DNA of 64,000 bases, from positions 8,928,001 through 8,992,000 of the forward strand of contig NZ_CP107976.1 in NCBI RefSeq assembly GCF_036099295.1, in the 5' to 3' direction. Position numbers and translations under genes: made by a program. The notes below the pieces were generated by a model. It was not told where the DNA came from. It made no database searches and saw only the letters and a list, made by a program, of their open reading frames with translations. The stretch is from Streptomyces sp. NBC_00358 (GTDB lineage Bacteria > Actinomycetota > Actinomycetes > Streptomycetales > Streptomycetaceae). Positions 24,541-32,630 of the stretch are shown piece by piece (within the stretch, counting starts at the first letter, position 1; the number at the start of each line of letters is the position of its first letter).

Positions 24541-24541
24541 G

Positions 24542-24790
24542 ATGGGACTCATCACCGGCCTGCTCACCCTCCCCATCGCGCCGGTCCGCGGCGTCGTGTG
24601 GGTGGCGGAGAAACTCAATGACGCCGCCGAGCGCGAGCTGCACGACCCGGGAGTGCTCCGTGCCCAACTGGCCTTGCTGAATCGGGAACTTGACGACGGA
24701 GACATCAGCTTGGAGGAGTTCGAACGAGAAGAGGAACGGCTGCTCGACAGGTTGCATGCCGCACAGACCCGCTCCACGCCGAAACATTGA
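24542..24790 (+). CDS. gvpG: Gas vesicle protein GvpG
   Basis: 82 residues, the ATG one base after the gvpF stop. The N-terminal MGLITGLLTLPIAPVRGVVW and the helical LNRELDDGDISLEEFEREEE-type coiled region are the standard GvpG signature. A small accessory protein of vesicle assembly that contacts other Gvp proteins. Confidence 0.88.
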   Translation: MGLITGLLTLPIAPVRGVVWVAEKLNDAAERELHDPGVLRAQLALLNRELDDGDISLEEFEREEERLLDRLHAAQTRSTPKH

Positions 24791-24803
24791 AGGTGACGAG
24801 ATC

Positions 24804-25760
24804 ATGAAGGACACGGAAAAGGTGGCTCTCGCCGCCGCGGTAGTGGGCGGCTATGTGCTGGGCCGTACCAAGAAGGGCCGGATGGCCTTGTCCATCGCGA
24901 CCTACCTGGCGGGCCGGCGATTCGGTCTCGAACCCCGTCAGCTCGCCGCGGAAGGGATGCGAAGGCTGGGGGAGATCCCGCAAGTCGCCGAGTTGCAGGA
25001 TCAATTGCGGGGCGAAGTGCTCGAAGCGGGGCAGAAGGCGATGACCGCCGCCGCCGACCGGGCCTTGAGCACGCTCGCCGGCACCCTCAGCGACCGCACG
25101 GCGCGCCTCCTGGAGAAGGGGGAGGAGTACGAGGAGGAGGACGCCCCGGAGGACGAGGACGAGGACGGGGAGTACGAGGACGAGTACGAGGAGGAAGAGG
25201 AAGAGGAGCCGGAGGCCGAGTACGACGAGGACCAGGCCGAGGAGGAGGACGAAGAGGAAGAGCCGGAAGGCGAATACGAGGAGGAGGAAGAAGAGGAGGA
25301 GGAAGAGGAAGAACCGGAAGAAGAGGAGCCTGAAGAGGAACCGGAACCGGAACCGGAAGCGAAGCCGCGGAGGCGCCGCGGTCCCCGATCGGATCGGTCC
25401 GGCAGGGCACCCGCACGATCGGCGGCCAAGAAGGCTGCGCCGGCGAAGAAGACCACCTCCAGCAAGACGGCTGCGAAGAAGACGGCGCCCGGCAAGAAGA
25501 CCGCGGCAGGCAAGGAGGCGGCGGCCGGCAAGACGGCGAAGAAGACCGCTCCGGCGAAGAAGACCGCGGCGAAGAAGGCGGCTCCGAGTAAGAAGACCGC
25601 GGCGAAGAAGACCGCTCCGGCGAAGAAGACCGCGGCGAAGAAGGCGGCTCCGAGCAAGAAGACCGCGGCGAAGAAGACCGCTCCGGCCAAGAAGACCGCG
25701 GCGAAGAAGACGTCGTCTTCCAAGCGTGCGGCATCCAAGCGCGCCGATCGTCGGAGGTAG
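24804..25760 (+). CDS. gvpY: GvpY-like protein with acidic block and histone-H1-like lysine tail
   Basis: 318 residues in three parts. Residues 1-110 are folded, with LAAAVVGGYVLGRTKKGRMA and AGRRFGLEPRQLAAEGMRRL. Residues about 110-190 are almost pure Glu/Asp with scattered Tyr and Pro. Residues 205-318 are Lys/Ala/Thr rich with tandem KKTAPA and KKTAA-type units. Position five of the gvp order (after G, before Z) identifies it as GvpY. Such tails lead databases to mislabel it histone or DNA primase. A role in vesicle assembly or anchoring is assumed from context; nucleic-acid binding by the tail is only a possibility. Confidence 0.78.
   Translation: MKDTEKVALAAAVVGGYVLGRTKKGRMALSIATYLAGRRFGLEPRQLAAEGMRRLGEIPQVAELQDQLRGEVLEAGQKAMTAAADRALSTLAGTLSDRTARLLEKGEEYEEEDAPEDEDEDGEYEDEYEEEEEEEPEAEYDEDQAEEEDEEEEPEGEYEEEEEEEEEEEEPEEEEPEEEPEPEPEAKPRRRRGPRSDRSGRAPARSAAKKAAPAKKTTSSKTAAKKTAPGKKTAAGKEAAAGKTAKKTAPAKKTAAKKAAPSKKTAAKKTAPAKKTAAKKAAPSKKTAAKKTAPAKKTAAKKTSSSKRAASKRADRRR
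25538..25715 (+). repeat. In-frame 66-bp tandem repeat in gvpY
   Basis: About 2.7 copies of a 66-bp unit (22 residues: KKTAPA-KKTAA-KKAAPS-KKTAA) code for the lysine-rich tail. Copies are nearly identical at the DNA level, so length changes between strains by slippage or recombination are likely. Confidence 0.75.
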
Positions 25761-25766
25761 GCAGCG

Positions 25767-26879
25767 ATGACCAAGACGGAAAAGGACGACTCGGCCGAGG
25801 AAACGTCGGGCGTGGACCGGCTTCGCGAAGAGCTGTCCAAGTTCGTGTCCGCGCAGGTGGAGAATCTTGCCGAGAAAGCCGGCGACAAACTGACGGACGT
25901 GGCCGGACAGCTCACTGACGCGGCCCAGAACGGTGGCTCGCTTCCCGCGATCGGGTCCCGCATCCTCCAAGGCGACTCACCGCTGAAGGCGTTCGTGTCG
26001 GAGAAGGCCAAGGGCGTCAAGGACAACGTCGTTGAAAAGGCGAAGAGCGCTTTCGGAGGCGGGAAGGGGAAGCGGAAGGCCAGCGGCGGCAAGGTCATGA
26101 ACATCATCGAGGTTCTCGATGTCGGAGTGCCGCTCCGGGACACCTACGACTACTGGACGCAGTACGACAAGTTCAGCAGCTTCGCGAAGGGTGTACGAGA
26201 CGTCTCGAAGGGCGATGAGACAGGGAGCGACTGGAAGGTCAAAGTCGGCCCTTCATCGCGAAGCTTCAAAGCGACCGTCCAGGAACAGATTCCCGACGAC
26301 CGCATCGTGTGGACCTCGGAGGGAGCCAAGGGGACCACTCGCGGCGCGGTGAGTTTCCACGAGCTGGGGCCCACCCTGACGCGCATCGTCCTGGTGGTGG
26401 AGTACTACCCCTCGGGGTTCTTCGAGAAGACGGGCAACCTCTGGCGGGCACAAGGGCGCCGTATGCGGCTCGACTTCAAGAACTTCCAGCGCTACGTGAC
26501 CCTCACCAACGAAGAGCCCGAGGGCTGGCGCGGTGAGATCCGTGACGGAGAGGTCGTCGTCTCCCACGACGACGCCGTGGAGGAGGAAGAGGCCGAGCAG
26601 GAGCAGCCGGAGGGCGAAGAGTCCGACGGCGATGCCGACGAAGGGGCCGACTCCGCAGGCGAGGACGAGGGCGAAGAAGGCGCGGAGGGCGCATACGAGG
26701 ACGAGGACCAGGACGACGAATACGAGGACGAGGAGGACGAGGGCGCAGAGGGGGCGGAGGACGTATACGAGGACGAGGACGAGGACGAAGAGGGGGCGGA
26801 GGACCAGGACGAGGACGAGACGGAAGACGAGGAAGAAGCTCCCAAGAAGAGGCGGGGACAGAGGCGCCGACGTGAGTGA
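25767..26879 (+). CDS. gvpZ: GvpZ-like protein, SRPBCC/START-like domain with acidic tail
   Basis: 370 residues. The first 100 are charged and helical (VDRLREELSKFVSAQVENLA). Residues 110-260 form an SRPBCC (polyketide-cyclase-like) helix-grip fold: NIIEVLDVGVPLRDTYDYWT, FSSFAKGVRDVSKGDETGSD, SFHELGPTLTRIVLVVEYYP. The rest is an Asp/Glu/Gly block ending in KKRRGQRRRRE. Position between Y and J marks it as GvpZ. A lipid- or ligand-binding cavity is possible but no ligand is known. The gvpJ start overlaps its end by 8 bp. Confidence 0.8.
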   Translation: MTKTEKDDSAEETSGVDRLREELSKFVSAQVENLAEKAGDKLTDVAGQLTDAAQNGGSLPAIGSRILQGDSPLKAFVSEKAKGVKDNVVEKAKSAFGGGKGKRKASGGKVMNIIEVLDVGVPLRDTYDYWTQYDKFSSFAKGVRDVSKGDETGSDWKVKVGPSSRSFKATVQEQIPDDRIVWTSEGAKGTTRGAVSFHELGPTLTRIVLVVEYYPSGFFEKTGNLWRAQGRRMRLDFKNFQRYVTLTNEEPEGWRGEIRDGEVVVSHDDAVEEEEAEQEQPEGEESDGDADEGADSAGEDEGEEGAEGAYEDEDQDDEYEDEEDEGAEGAEDVYEDEDEDEEGAEDQDEDETEDEEEAPKKRRGQRRRRE

Positions 26880-27222
26880 CGTCGACTTCCGGCAGGGGTC
26901 GTACCCCGTCTCCGGTCCTCAGACCACCAACCTCGCCGACATCCTCGAACGCGTTCTGGACAAAGGGATCGTGATCGCCGGCGACATCAAGATCGATCTC
27001 CTCGACATCGAACTGCTGACCATTCGGCTCCGCTTGTTCGTGGCATCCGTGGATACCGCGAAGAAGGCCGGGATCGACTGGTGGGAGAACGATCCGGCAC
27101 TCAGCTCACGGGCTTCACGCAGCGCTCTGCAGGACGAGAACCGTGAGTTGCGTGAGCGGCTGAAGGCGCTCGAATCCGAGGCACCGGAGAAGGCGCTCGA
27201 ATCCGAGACGGCGGAGAAATAG
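26872..27222 (+). CDS. gvpJ: Gas vesicle protein GvpJ (GvpA/J/M family)
   Basis: 116 residues from GTG 26872, overlapping gvpZ by 8 bp. NLADILERVLDKGIVIAGDI, KIDLLDIELLTIRLRLFVAS and VDTAKKAGIDWWE show the GvpA-like fold with the J-type WW ending. The C-terminal third is a helix with two direct repeats of KALESE. GvpJ is a minor shell or cap-forming component. Confidence 0.88.
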   Translation: MSDVDFRQGSYPVSGPQTTNLADILERVLDKGIVIAGDIKIDLLDIELLTIRLRLFVASVDTAKKAGIDWWENDPALSSRASRSALQDENRELRERLKALESEAPEKALESETAEK

Positions 27223-27276
27223 CCGTCCGTGACGAACCACGTCCCGAGTCGGCGAGGAACAGGGAGGACCGAGTAC

Positions 27277-28092
27277 ATGACGGAGCGCTGCCCGGAGCTG
27301 TCGGATGCCCAGGCCATCTACGTGTTCGCCGTCTGCCGGAAACCGGACCTCTCGGCCGTCGCCGGGCTGCGGGGAGTCACCGACGAGGCGCCGGTGAGCT
27401 CCTTGTCGCTGGGTGCCCTGACGGCGATCGTCCAGACGGTCCGGGCGGCCGACTTCACTGACGAAGTCTGGCAGGCGCGCCTGTCCGACCAGCGGGAACT
27501 CGAACGGTACGCCCGCGCCCACCACGATGTCGTAGCAGCGGTCGCGGCTCGCTGCCCGACGGTCCCCCTGCCGATGGCCACGCTCTACCACGGTGCGCAG
27601 AGCGCGCGAGAGGCACTGGCCAAGGAGGGGGATCGGTTCCGTGCCGCGCTCAAGCGCATCGCTCACCACGCGGAATGGGGTGTGAAGGTCTACGCGCCGC
27701 CCTGCCGGCGAGACGAAGATGTGCGGACGCCGGTCCGGCAGGCCGTGCCGGCCGAGCGCTCTCGCCCAGGGCCTGGAGCCGGCCTCGCCTACCTGAACCG
27801 CAAGCGGGGCGCGCAGGAGCGCCGCGAGCAGATCCAGGACGAGGCCCTGCGGACCGCGGAGGCGGTCGACACGGAAGTCCGGAGCCTTGCCACCGCGTCC
27901 CGCAGGCTGCGGCCGCACGCCCAGCCTCCTTCCGGGGAGCGCCGGGTCCAGGTTCTCAACGCGACGTATCTGGTGGCCGAACACCGCGCTGAGGAACTGG
28001 CGCTGCTGACACGGGCGTTGGGTGAGCGCACCGGGGCGCGGATCGAGCTGTCCGGGCCGTGGGTGCCCTACTCATTCGTCGGCGAGGTGTGA
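27277..28092 (+). CDS. gvpL: Gas vesicle protein GvpL (GvpF/GvpL family)
   Basis: 271 residues from ATG 27277, chosen because GGGAGG lies upstream (a GTG at 27229 is also in frame). QAIYVFAVCRKPDLSA, PTVPLPMATLYHGAQSAREA and VLNATYLVAEHRAEE match the GvpF/L family. The conserved PxRFG-type motif is altered to PLPMATLY, as in GvpL rather than GvpF. An accessory assembly protein. gvpS follows 4 bp later. Confidence 0.87.
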   Translation: MTERCPELSDAQAIYVFAVCRKPDLSAVAGLRGVTDEAPVSSLSLGALTAIVQTVRAADFTDEVWQARLSDQRELERYARAHHDVVAAVAARCPTVPLPMATLYHGAQSAREALAKEGDRFRAALKRIAHHAEWGVKVYAPPCRRDEDVRTPVRQAVPAERSRPGPGAGLAYLNRKRGAQERREQIQDEALRTAEAVDTEVRSLATASRRLRPHAQPPSGERRVQVLNATYLVAEHRAEELALLTRALGERTGARIELSGPWVPYSFVGEV

Positions 28093-28096
28093 ACCC

Positions 28097-28324
28097 GTGA
28101 CGCACGACGTGGTGCCCTGGGACACCCCCGGGCCCCTGAACGGTCCCATCGGGGTACCACTCGTCGATCTGCTGGACCGTGTTCTGGCAACCGGCGTGGT
28201 GATCAGCGGGGATCTGGTCATCGCGATCGCCGACGTTCCGCTGGTCCGGCTGTCCCTTCACGCGCTGCTGTCGTCCGTCAACGAGCGGGTGCCGGCTCCC
28301 TGGGCGGACGGCGGCCCGCTATGA
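28097..28324 (+). CDS. gvpS: Gas vesicle protein GvpS (short GvpA/J/M-like)
   Basis: 75 residues from GTG 28097. VPLVDLLDRVLATGVVISGD, LVIAIADVPLVRLSLHALLS is the GvpA-like hydrophobic core, shorter than GvpJ and lacking an extension. The gene ends in an ATGA overlap with gvpK. It is a minor structural or accessory component in the actinomycete order. Confidence 0.85.
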   Translation: MTHDVVPWDTPGPLNGPIGVPLVDLLDRVLATGVVISGDLVIAIADVPLVRLSLHALLSSVNERVPAPWADGGPL

Positions 28325-28599
28325 GCGGATCCAGAGTGGACCTGGACTCCGAACAGATGGGGCGCGACCTCGTCGCCCTGGTGCTCACCGTGGTCGAACT
28401 CCTCAGACAGCTGATGGAGCGCCAGGCGATTCGCCGTGTTGAGCAGGGTGATCTCAGCGATGACCAGGTTGACGAGATCGGGACCACGCTGATGTTGCTC
28501 GACCAGCGGATGACGGAACTCTGCGAGCAGCACGGAGTGCGTCCGGAAGATCTCAATCTCGACCTCGGCCCGCTCGGAAGCCTTCTGCCCAGAAGCTGA
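28321..28599 (+). CDS. gvpK: Gas vesicle protein GvpK
   Basis: 92 residues, ATG inside the gvpS stop (ATGA). VALVLTVVELLRQLMERQAI, RRVEQGDLSDDQVDEIG and EHGVRPEDLNLDLGPLGSLL-type ending (here EQHGVRPEDLNLDLGPLG) are diagnostic of GvpK. It closes the operon. No terminator hairpin is obvious before the convergent rsbW gene at 28692. Confidence 0.9.
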   Translation: MSGSRVDLDSEQMGRDLVALVLTVVELLRQLMERQAIRRVEQGDLSDDQVDEIGTTLMLLDQRMTELCEQHGVRPEDLNLDLGPLGSLLPRS

Positions 28600-28691
28600 A
28601 GGTGTTCACGCGGCCTGTCATCAGTCATCGACCGGAGGGTCGTGGGTCCGGTCACCGGCTCGGGTCGGCCTGCCGGGCGGCTCTGCGGGCA

Positions 28692-29153
28692 TCAGCCCCG
28701 CCCGGGCCCCGGGGCGTCGGCGAGGGCGATGTGCGCGATGACGCGTTTGCCGGACGGTTCCACCTGGACCTGGAATTTCCGGGTGACGGCCATGACGATT
28801 TCCAGGCCGTGCCGACCTATTCGCTGGGGATCGACCGGACAGGCGACCGGCCGGGTGCGCCGGCTGTCTCGTACGGTCACCTCCACCGCGGCCCCCGCGA
28901 TGCGCAATTCCAGGAGTATGGGCCCGGGGGCGTATTTGCGCGCGTTGGTGACCAGTTCACTGACCACCAACTGGGTCAGGTACATCACGCGGGCGGAGAT
29001 GACGACGTTCTGATCTGCCTGGACACGGGTGAGGAAGTCCGCCGCGAGGTGGCGTGCTTCGGCGATGCAGGAGTTGCCGCCGGTCAAGGGGACAGCGGTG
29101 GCTATGGGGCGAGTGGTCAGCGGCCCCGCGCGATCCCTGCCGGACGACTCCAT
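28692..29153 (-). CDS. rsbW: RsbW-like serine kinase/anti-sigma factor (ATP-binding)
   Basis: 153 residues, HATPase_c type. LVVSELVTNARKYAPGPILL is the N box and GRHGLEIVMAV the G box; the usual G1 region is VTVRDSRRTRP, where DxS replaces the textbook DxG. Such proteins bind and inhibit SigB-type sigma factors or phosphorylate the STAS antagonist. It is the last gene of the minus-strand run rsbQ-rsbP-rsbV-rsbW, 96 bp after rsbV. Streptomyces has many such kinases and the partner sigma factor is not proven. Confidence 0.8.
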   Translation of the reverse strand: MESSGRDRAGPLTTRPIATAVPLTGGNSCIAEARHLAADFLTRVQADQNVVISARVMYLTQLVVSELVTNARKYAPGPILLELRIAGAAVEVTVRDSRRTRPVACPVDPQRIGRHGLEIVMAVTRKFQVQVEPSGKRVIAHIALADAPGPGRG

Positions 29154-29249
29154 ATTTGGTCACCTTCGTTCCTCTTGTCCACACATGTACCCAGGGTGGT
29201 GGAGAAGATGCGGCTTCCTTCGCACGGGGGCTTCGGCGTCGGCCCGCGT

Positions 29250-29618
29250 CTATTCGGGAGCGGACCGTCGCCGAGTCCACGCCGCCGCGGCCGCCTGCGA
29301 GGTGGGCTGGATGGAGAAGACCTGTTCCAGACCGACCATGCGGAAGGTCCGGCTGACGCTGTCCGGCACCGCGACCAGAACGACGGACGCGTCGGCTGCG
29401 AGCGCGTGGTTGCGGGCGGCGAGGAGAACGGTGATGCCGGACGAATCGCAGAAAGTGAGCCGGGCCAGGTCCAGGACGAGTTGCTGGCCGGAGGAGAGGG
29501 GGAGACGAGGGAGCAGTGTTCGGACGTCTGGCGTGCTGTGATGGTCCAAGGCACCGATCAGCTCGATCACCGGTCCGGCCGGGGTGGTGCGGGTGTGGAC
29601 GGTCAGTCGGGTGGTCAC
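29250..29618 (-). CDS. rsbV: RsbV-like STAS-domain anti-anti-sigma factor
   Basis: 122 residues from GTG 29618, overlapping the rsbP stop (GTGA). A single STAS domain: PVIELIGALDHHSTPDVRTL, then LVLDLARLTFCDSSGITVLL with the phosphorylatable serine at about Ser59 (DSSG). Dephosphorylated RsbV captures RsbW and frees the sigma factor. Translation coupling with rsbP, which would dephosphorylate it, fits the partner-switch scheme. Confidence 0.85.
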   Translation of the reverse strand: MTTRLTVHTRTTPAGPVIELIGALDHHSTPDVRTLLPRLPLSSGQQLVLDLARLTFCDSSGITVLLAARNHALAADASVVLVAVPDSVSRTFRMVGLEQVFSIQPTSQAAAAAWTRRRSAPE

Positions 29619-30880
29619 ATCTGCTCTTCACTGCTGTGTCGGGGCACGTTGAAGGCCAGGACTGCGGTGTCGTCGTCCACGCCGGTGCCGAAGGTGTCGA
29701 GGAGGTCCCGGATCGCGGCAACGGCGTCGCGGGCGGTGGTCGGTGCCAGCTCCTGGGCGAACTCCAGCAGGGCCTCGTCGCCGTAGCGGCCCTCGGCGCC
29801 GACGGAGTGGGCTTCGGTGAGCCCGTCCGTGTGCAGGAACAGGGTGTCACCGGGGTCGAGGCGGACGCTGGTGGTGGCGATGTCGGCGTCGGGCAGGACG
29901 CCGATGAGCTGGCCGCCGGGGGTCGGCAGGAAGTCGGCATGGCCGTCGGAACGCATCAGCAGGGCCGGGGGGTGGCCGCCGCTGGCCAGGGTGACCTGGA
30001 AGCCACCCTGGTCTCCGTCCGGGGTGAGCAGGCCGAAGATGACGGTGCAGAACCGCGGGTCCTGGCCGTTGTACTCGTGATTCAGGACGGTGTTGAGGTT
30101 GGCGAGCACCGCCGCGGGCTCGGGGTCGTACACGGCGGCGGCGCGCAGTGTGTAGCGCGCGAGGGAGGTGACGGCCGCGGCGGGAGCGCCCTTGCCGCAG
30201 ACGTCGCCCAGGAAGAATCCCCAGGTGCCGGAGGCGAGGGGGAACAAGTCGTAGAAGTCGCCGCCGACCTCGTCGACGGAAGCGACGTGGTAGTAGGCGG
30301 CGACGTCCAGTCCGGGCACGTCCACCAGGGTGGGGGGCAGCAGTGTTTTCTGGAGTGTCGCGTTCAGTCGCTTCAGGCGTTCACGTTCGCGGTCCGATTC
30401 CTGACGGGCGCGCAGGAGCTCGGTCTCGTACGTACGCCGGTCCCGGGCGTCGAAGACGGTGGTGCGGATCAGCAGCGGCTGTCCGTCACTGCCCGTGCGA
30501 ATGACCGAGGTCACCAGAACCGGCAGTCGGCCTCCATCGGCCGTCTTGAGTTCCAGGGCGATGCCGCTGACCTCGCCCTGCAGGCGCAGCAGCGGGCCGA
30601 AGTGGGTCTCGTGGTAGAGCCGGCCGCCGACGGTCAGCAGATCGGAGAAGTCCCGGCGGCCCACCAGATCGCTGCTCTCGTAGCCGAGCCACTGCAGCAG
30701 AGTGTGGTTGATCTTCGCGATGCGGCCGTCCAGCGTCGTGGAGAGGTAGCCGCACGGCGCGTGTTCGTACAGGTCCTCCGCGCTGTCCTCCAGCAGTGCG
30801 GAGAACATGGCCTGGTCGTCACCCGGCCGGCACCCCGGGGGAGAACGGTCGCTCTTCCCGTGGCCGTCGGTTCTGCCCAT
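29615..30880 (-). CDS. rsbP: RsbP-like PAS-PP2C phosphatase
   Basis: 421 residues. A PAS domain (about residues 35-150: EHAPCGYLSTTLDGRIAKIN, LLQWLGYESSDLVGRRDFSD) is followed by a short coiled coil (ETELLRARQESDRERERLKR) and a SpoIIE-type PP2C domain (185-415). Metal-ligand motifs are present: DEVGGDFYDLF, GDVCGKGAPA, DTLFLHTDGLTEA and DDDTAVLAF. This is the architecture of B. subtilis RsbP, which senses energy stress and dephosphorylates RsbV. Its ATG overlaps the rsbQ stop (ATGA) and its own stop overlaps rsbV. Confidence 0.87.
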   Translation of the reverse strand: MGRTDGHGKSDRSPPGCRPGDDQAMFSALLEDSAEDLYEHAPCGYLSTTLDGRIAKINHTLLQWLGYESSDLVGRRDFSDLLTVGGRLYHETHFGPLLRLQGEVSGIALELKTADGGRLPVLVTSVIRTGSDGQPLLIRTTVFDARDRRTYETELLRARQESDRERERLKRLNATLQKTLLPPTLVDVPGLDVAAYYHVASVDEVGGDFYDLFPLASGTWGFFLGDVCGKGAPAAAVTSLARYTLRAAAVYDPEPAAVLANLNTVLNHEYNGQDPRFCTVIFGLLTPDGDQGGFQVTLASGGHPPALLMRSDGHADFLPTPGGQLIGVLPDADIATTSVRLDPGDTLFLHTDGLTEAHSVGAEGRYGDEALLEFAQELAPTTARDAVAAIRDLLDTFGTGVDDDTAVLAFNVPRHSSEEQM

Positions 30881-31689
30881 CAACGGCCTGCCGCGGCGAA
30901 GGCCGCGATCGCGGCAGCGGTCTCCTCGGGGGCGGCGAGCTGCGGGCAGTGCCCGGTGGCATTCAGCGTGATCAGCCTGCTGTCGGGAATCTGCGTCTGC
31001 ACGAAGGCCCCCACTTCCGGCGGTGCGATCGCGTCCTTGGAGCACTGCGCCACCAGGGTCGGAACCCGTACATGGACAAGTGCTTCGCGGTTGTCGGACA
31101 AGAACGTCACCCGGGCGAAGACCCGGGCGATGTCCGGGTCGGTCCGGCAGAAGCTGTTGGTCAGTTCCTCACCCAGTTCCGGACGATCGGGATTGCCCGT
31201 GATGACCGGCGCCATGGCACGTGACCAGCCCAGATAGTTCGCGTCCAGCGACTCCAGGAGCTCTTCTATGTCCTCGGCGCTGAAACCGCCCCGGTAACCG
31301 GTCGCCGGGTCGTCGATGAAACAGGGAGACGGCGCCAGTAGCAGTAGACCACTGAACGCGCCGGGATCCTGTGCCGCGGCCACCACACCCATCATCGCGC
31401 TCACCGAGTGTCCTACGAACGTCACGGGCCCCAGCTCGAGCTCGTGGCAGATCTCCAGCACGTCCTCGGCATAGCCGTCGATCGCGGAGTAGCGCTGCTC
31501 GCTCCACGACGCCAGGTCCGAGCGTCCTGCTCCGACGTGGTCGAAGGCCACCACCGTGAAATCGCGCTCCAGCAGGGGCACCACCAGCCGCCACATGTTC
31601 TGGTCGCACCCGAATCCGTGCGCGAGCATCACGACGGGGCCACCCGTTCGGCCGGTCACCGTCACATGGTTCCTGCTCCGCACGTCCAT
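30880..31689 (-). CDS. rsbQ: RsbQ-like alpha/beta hydrolase
   Basis: 269 residues from ATG 31689 (GAGG 9 nt upstream; ATG 31698 also possible). The start SRNHVTVTG and PVVMLAHGFGCDQNMWR, the elbow GHSVSAMMGV, the acid in AQCSKDAIAPPEVG and the histidine in ATGHCPQLAAPEET follow B. subtilis RsbQ almost motif by motif. RsbQ is needed for RsbP activity in energy stress, through an unknown small ligand. The fold is also that of strigolactone/karrikin receptors. First gene of the rsbQPVW run. Confidence 0.88.
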   Translation of the reverse strand: MDVRSRNHVTVTGRTGGPVVMLAHGFGCDQNMWRLVVPLLERDFTVVAFDHVGAGRSDLASWSEQRYSAIDGYAEDVLEICHELELGPVTFVGHSVSAMMGVVAAAQDPGAFSGLLLLAPSPCFIDDPATGYRGGFSAEDIEELLESLDANYLGWSRAMAPVITGNPDRPELGEELTNSFCRTDPDIARVFARVTFLSDNREALVHVRVPTLVAQCSKDAIAPPEVGAFVQTQIPDSRLITLNATGHCPQLAAPEETAAAIAAFAAAGR

Positions 31690-31802
31690 GCCGACCATCC
31701 TCGCAGACCGCCCCGGGGCGCCGGCCGAAAGTCCGACTTGACCCGTGCATCACGTGAATCACGCGCAGGGGTGTCACCGACGTGTGGATCACCACGTCAG
31801 GG

Positions 31803-31837
31803 GCACTCGGGTCCGGCGGGACACGGGACCCGAGTGC
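31803..31837. promoter_or_regulatory. Inverted repeat between rsbQ and the GNAT gene
   Basis: GCACTCGGGTCC (31803-31814) and GGACCCGAGTGC (31826-31837) are perfect 12-bp arms with an 11-nt loop in the divergent spacer. A small palindrome TTGAAATTCAA lies at 31935-31945. Neither follows a stop codon, so an operator or leader structure is more likely than a terminator. No gene is seen in 31699-31980. Confidence 0.4.
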
Positions 31838-31980
31838 GGGCAGGGACAGGACGCGCCGGGGCGGACGGCAGTCGTGCGTTGTCGGCCTTCGCTCCGCGGG
31901 TTGTCGGGCAGGCCGCTCCAAGGGTTGAAGGCGCTTGAAATTCAATGGCCCGCCCGGGTTCGGACTGCTTGGATGCGGAC

Positions 31981-32412
31981 ATGAACAGGGTTCTTCCGGC
32001 CGGCTACGAAATCTCCACCGACCCCGAGCGTCTCGATCCCGCGCTGATCCATCAGTGGTTGTCGAAGGACGCGTACTGGGCCCTTGGCCGCTCCCGGGAG
32101 AAGCAGGACCTAGCCATCGCCGGCTCTCTCAACTTCGGTGTCTACGACCGTGCCTCCGGTTCTCAGTTCGGCTACGCCCGAGTGATCACCGACCGGGCCA
32201 CCTTCGCTTGGCTCTGCGACGTGTACATCGCTCCCGCCGTACGCGGCGAAGGCCTGGGCACCGCTCTGACGGCCGCCGTCAGGGACCACCTCGCCCCGTA
32301 TGGACTGCGGCGCATTCTTCTTGCCACGGCGGATGCCCACTCTGTCTACGCCGAGGTGGGTTTCGCACCGCTCGAAAAGCCGGAGAAGTGGATGGCGCTC
32401 GGCGAGCAGTGA
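31981..32412 (+). CDS. GNAT family N-acetyltransferase
   Basis: 143 residues. FAWLCDVYIAPAVRGEGLGT is the acetyl-CoA motif (here V-R-G-E-G-L-G) and VYAEVGFAPLEKPEKWM the C-terminal GNAT signature, with the KWM ending of a small-molecule acetyltransferase subgroup. TTGGAT lies 6 nt before the ATG, so the transcript may be leaderless. Substrate unknown; no clear link to the rsb genes divergent from it. Confidence 0.8.
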   Translation: MNRVLPAGYEISTDPERLDPALIHQWLSKDAYWALGRSREKQDLAIAGSLNFGVYDRASGSQFGYARVITDRATFAWLCDVYIAPAVRGEGLGTALTAAVRDHLAPYGLRRILLATADAHSVYAEVGFAPLEKPEKWMALGEQ

Positions 32413-32630
32413 GTCGTCGCCAGGCACTCCGTCGCGGCGGCGCGTTGGTGCCGGTCGGCCCCGATGCGAAGAACCGGCGCGCTCGGTACGGCGCCGCGTC
32501 GATGCCGGACCATCCTGTTGCGCATCCACGCCACGGAATACGGCTTTCGCAAAGTGCGGCACGACAGAATTTCTCATTTGTCACGCGTCAGAATCGCTTG
32601 AATTCCTGGCGTCATGCTATTCCGTAATCG

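Noticed and set aside
25110..25735. Frameshift or low-quality sequence in the acidic and lysine-rich part of the GvpY gene
   Set aside because: The frame is continuous, codons vary synonymously, and charged tails in this position are usual for actinomycete gvp clusters.
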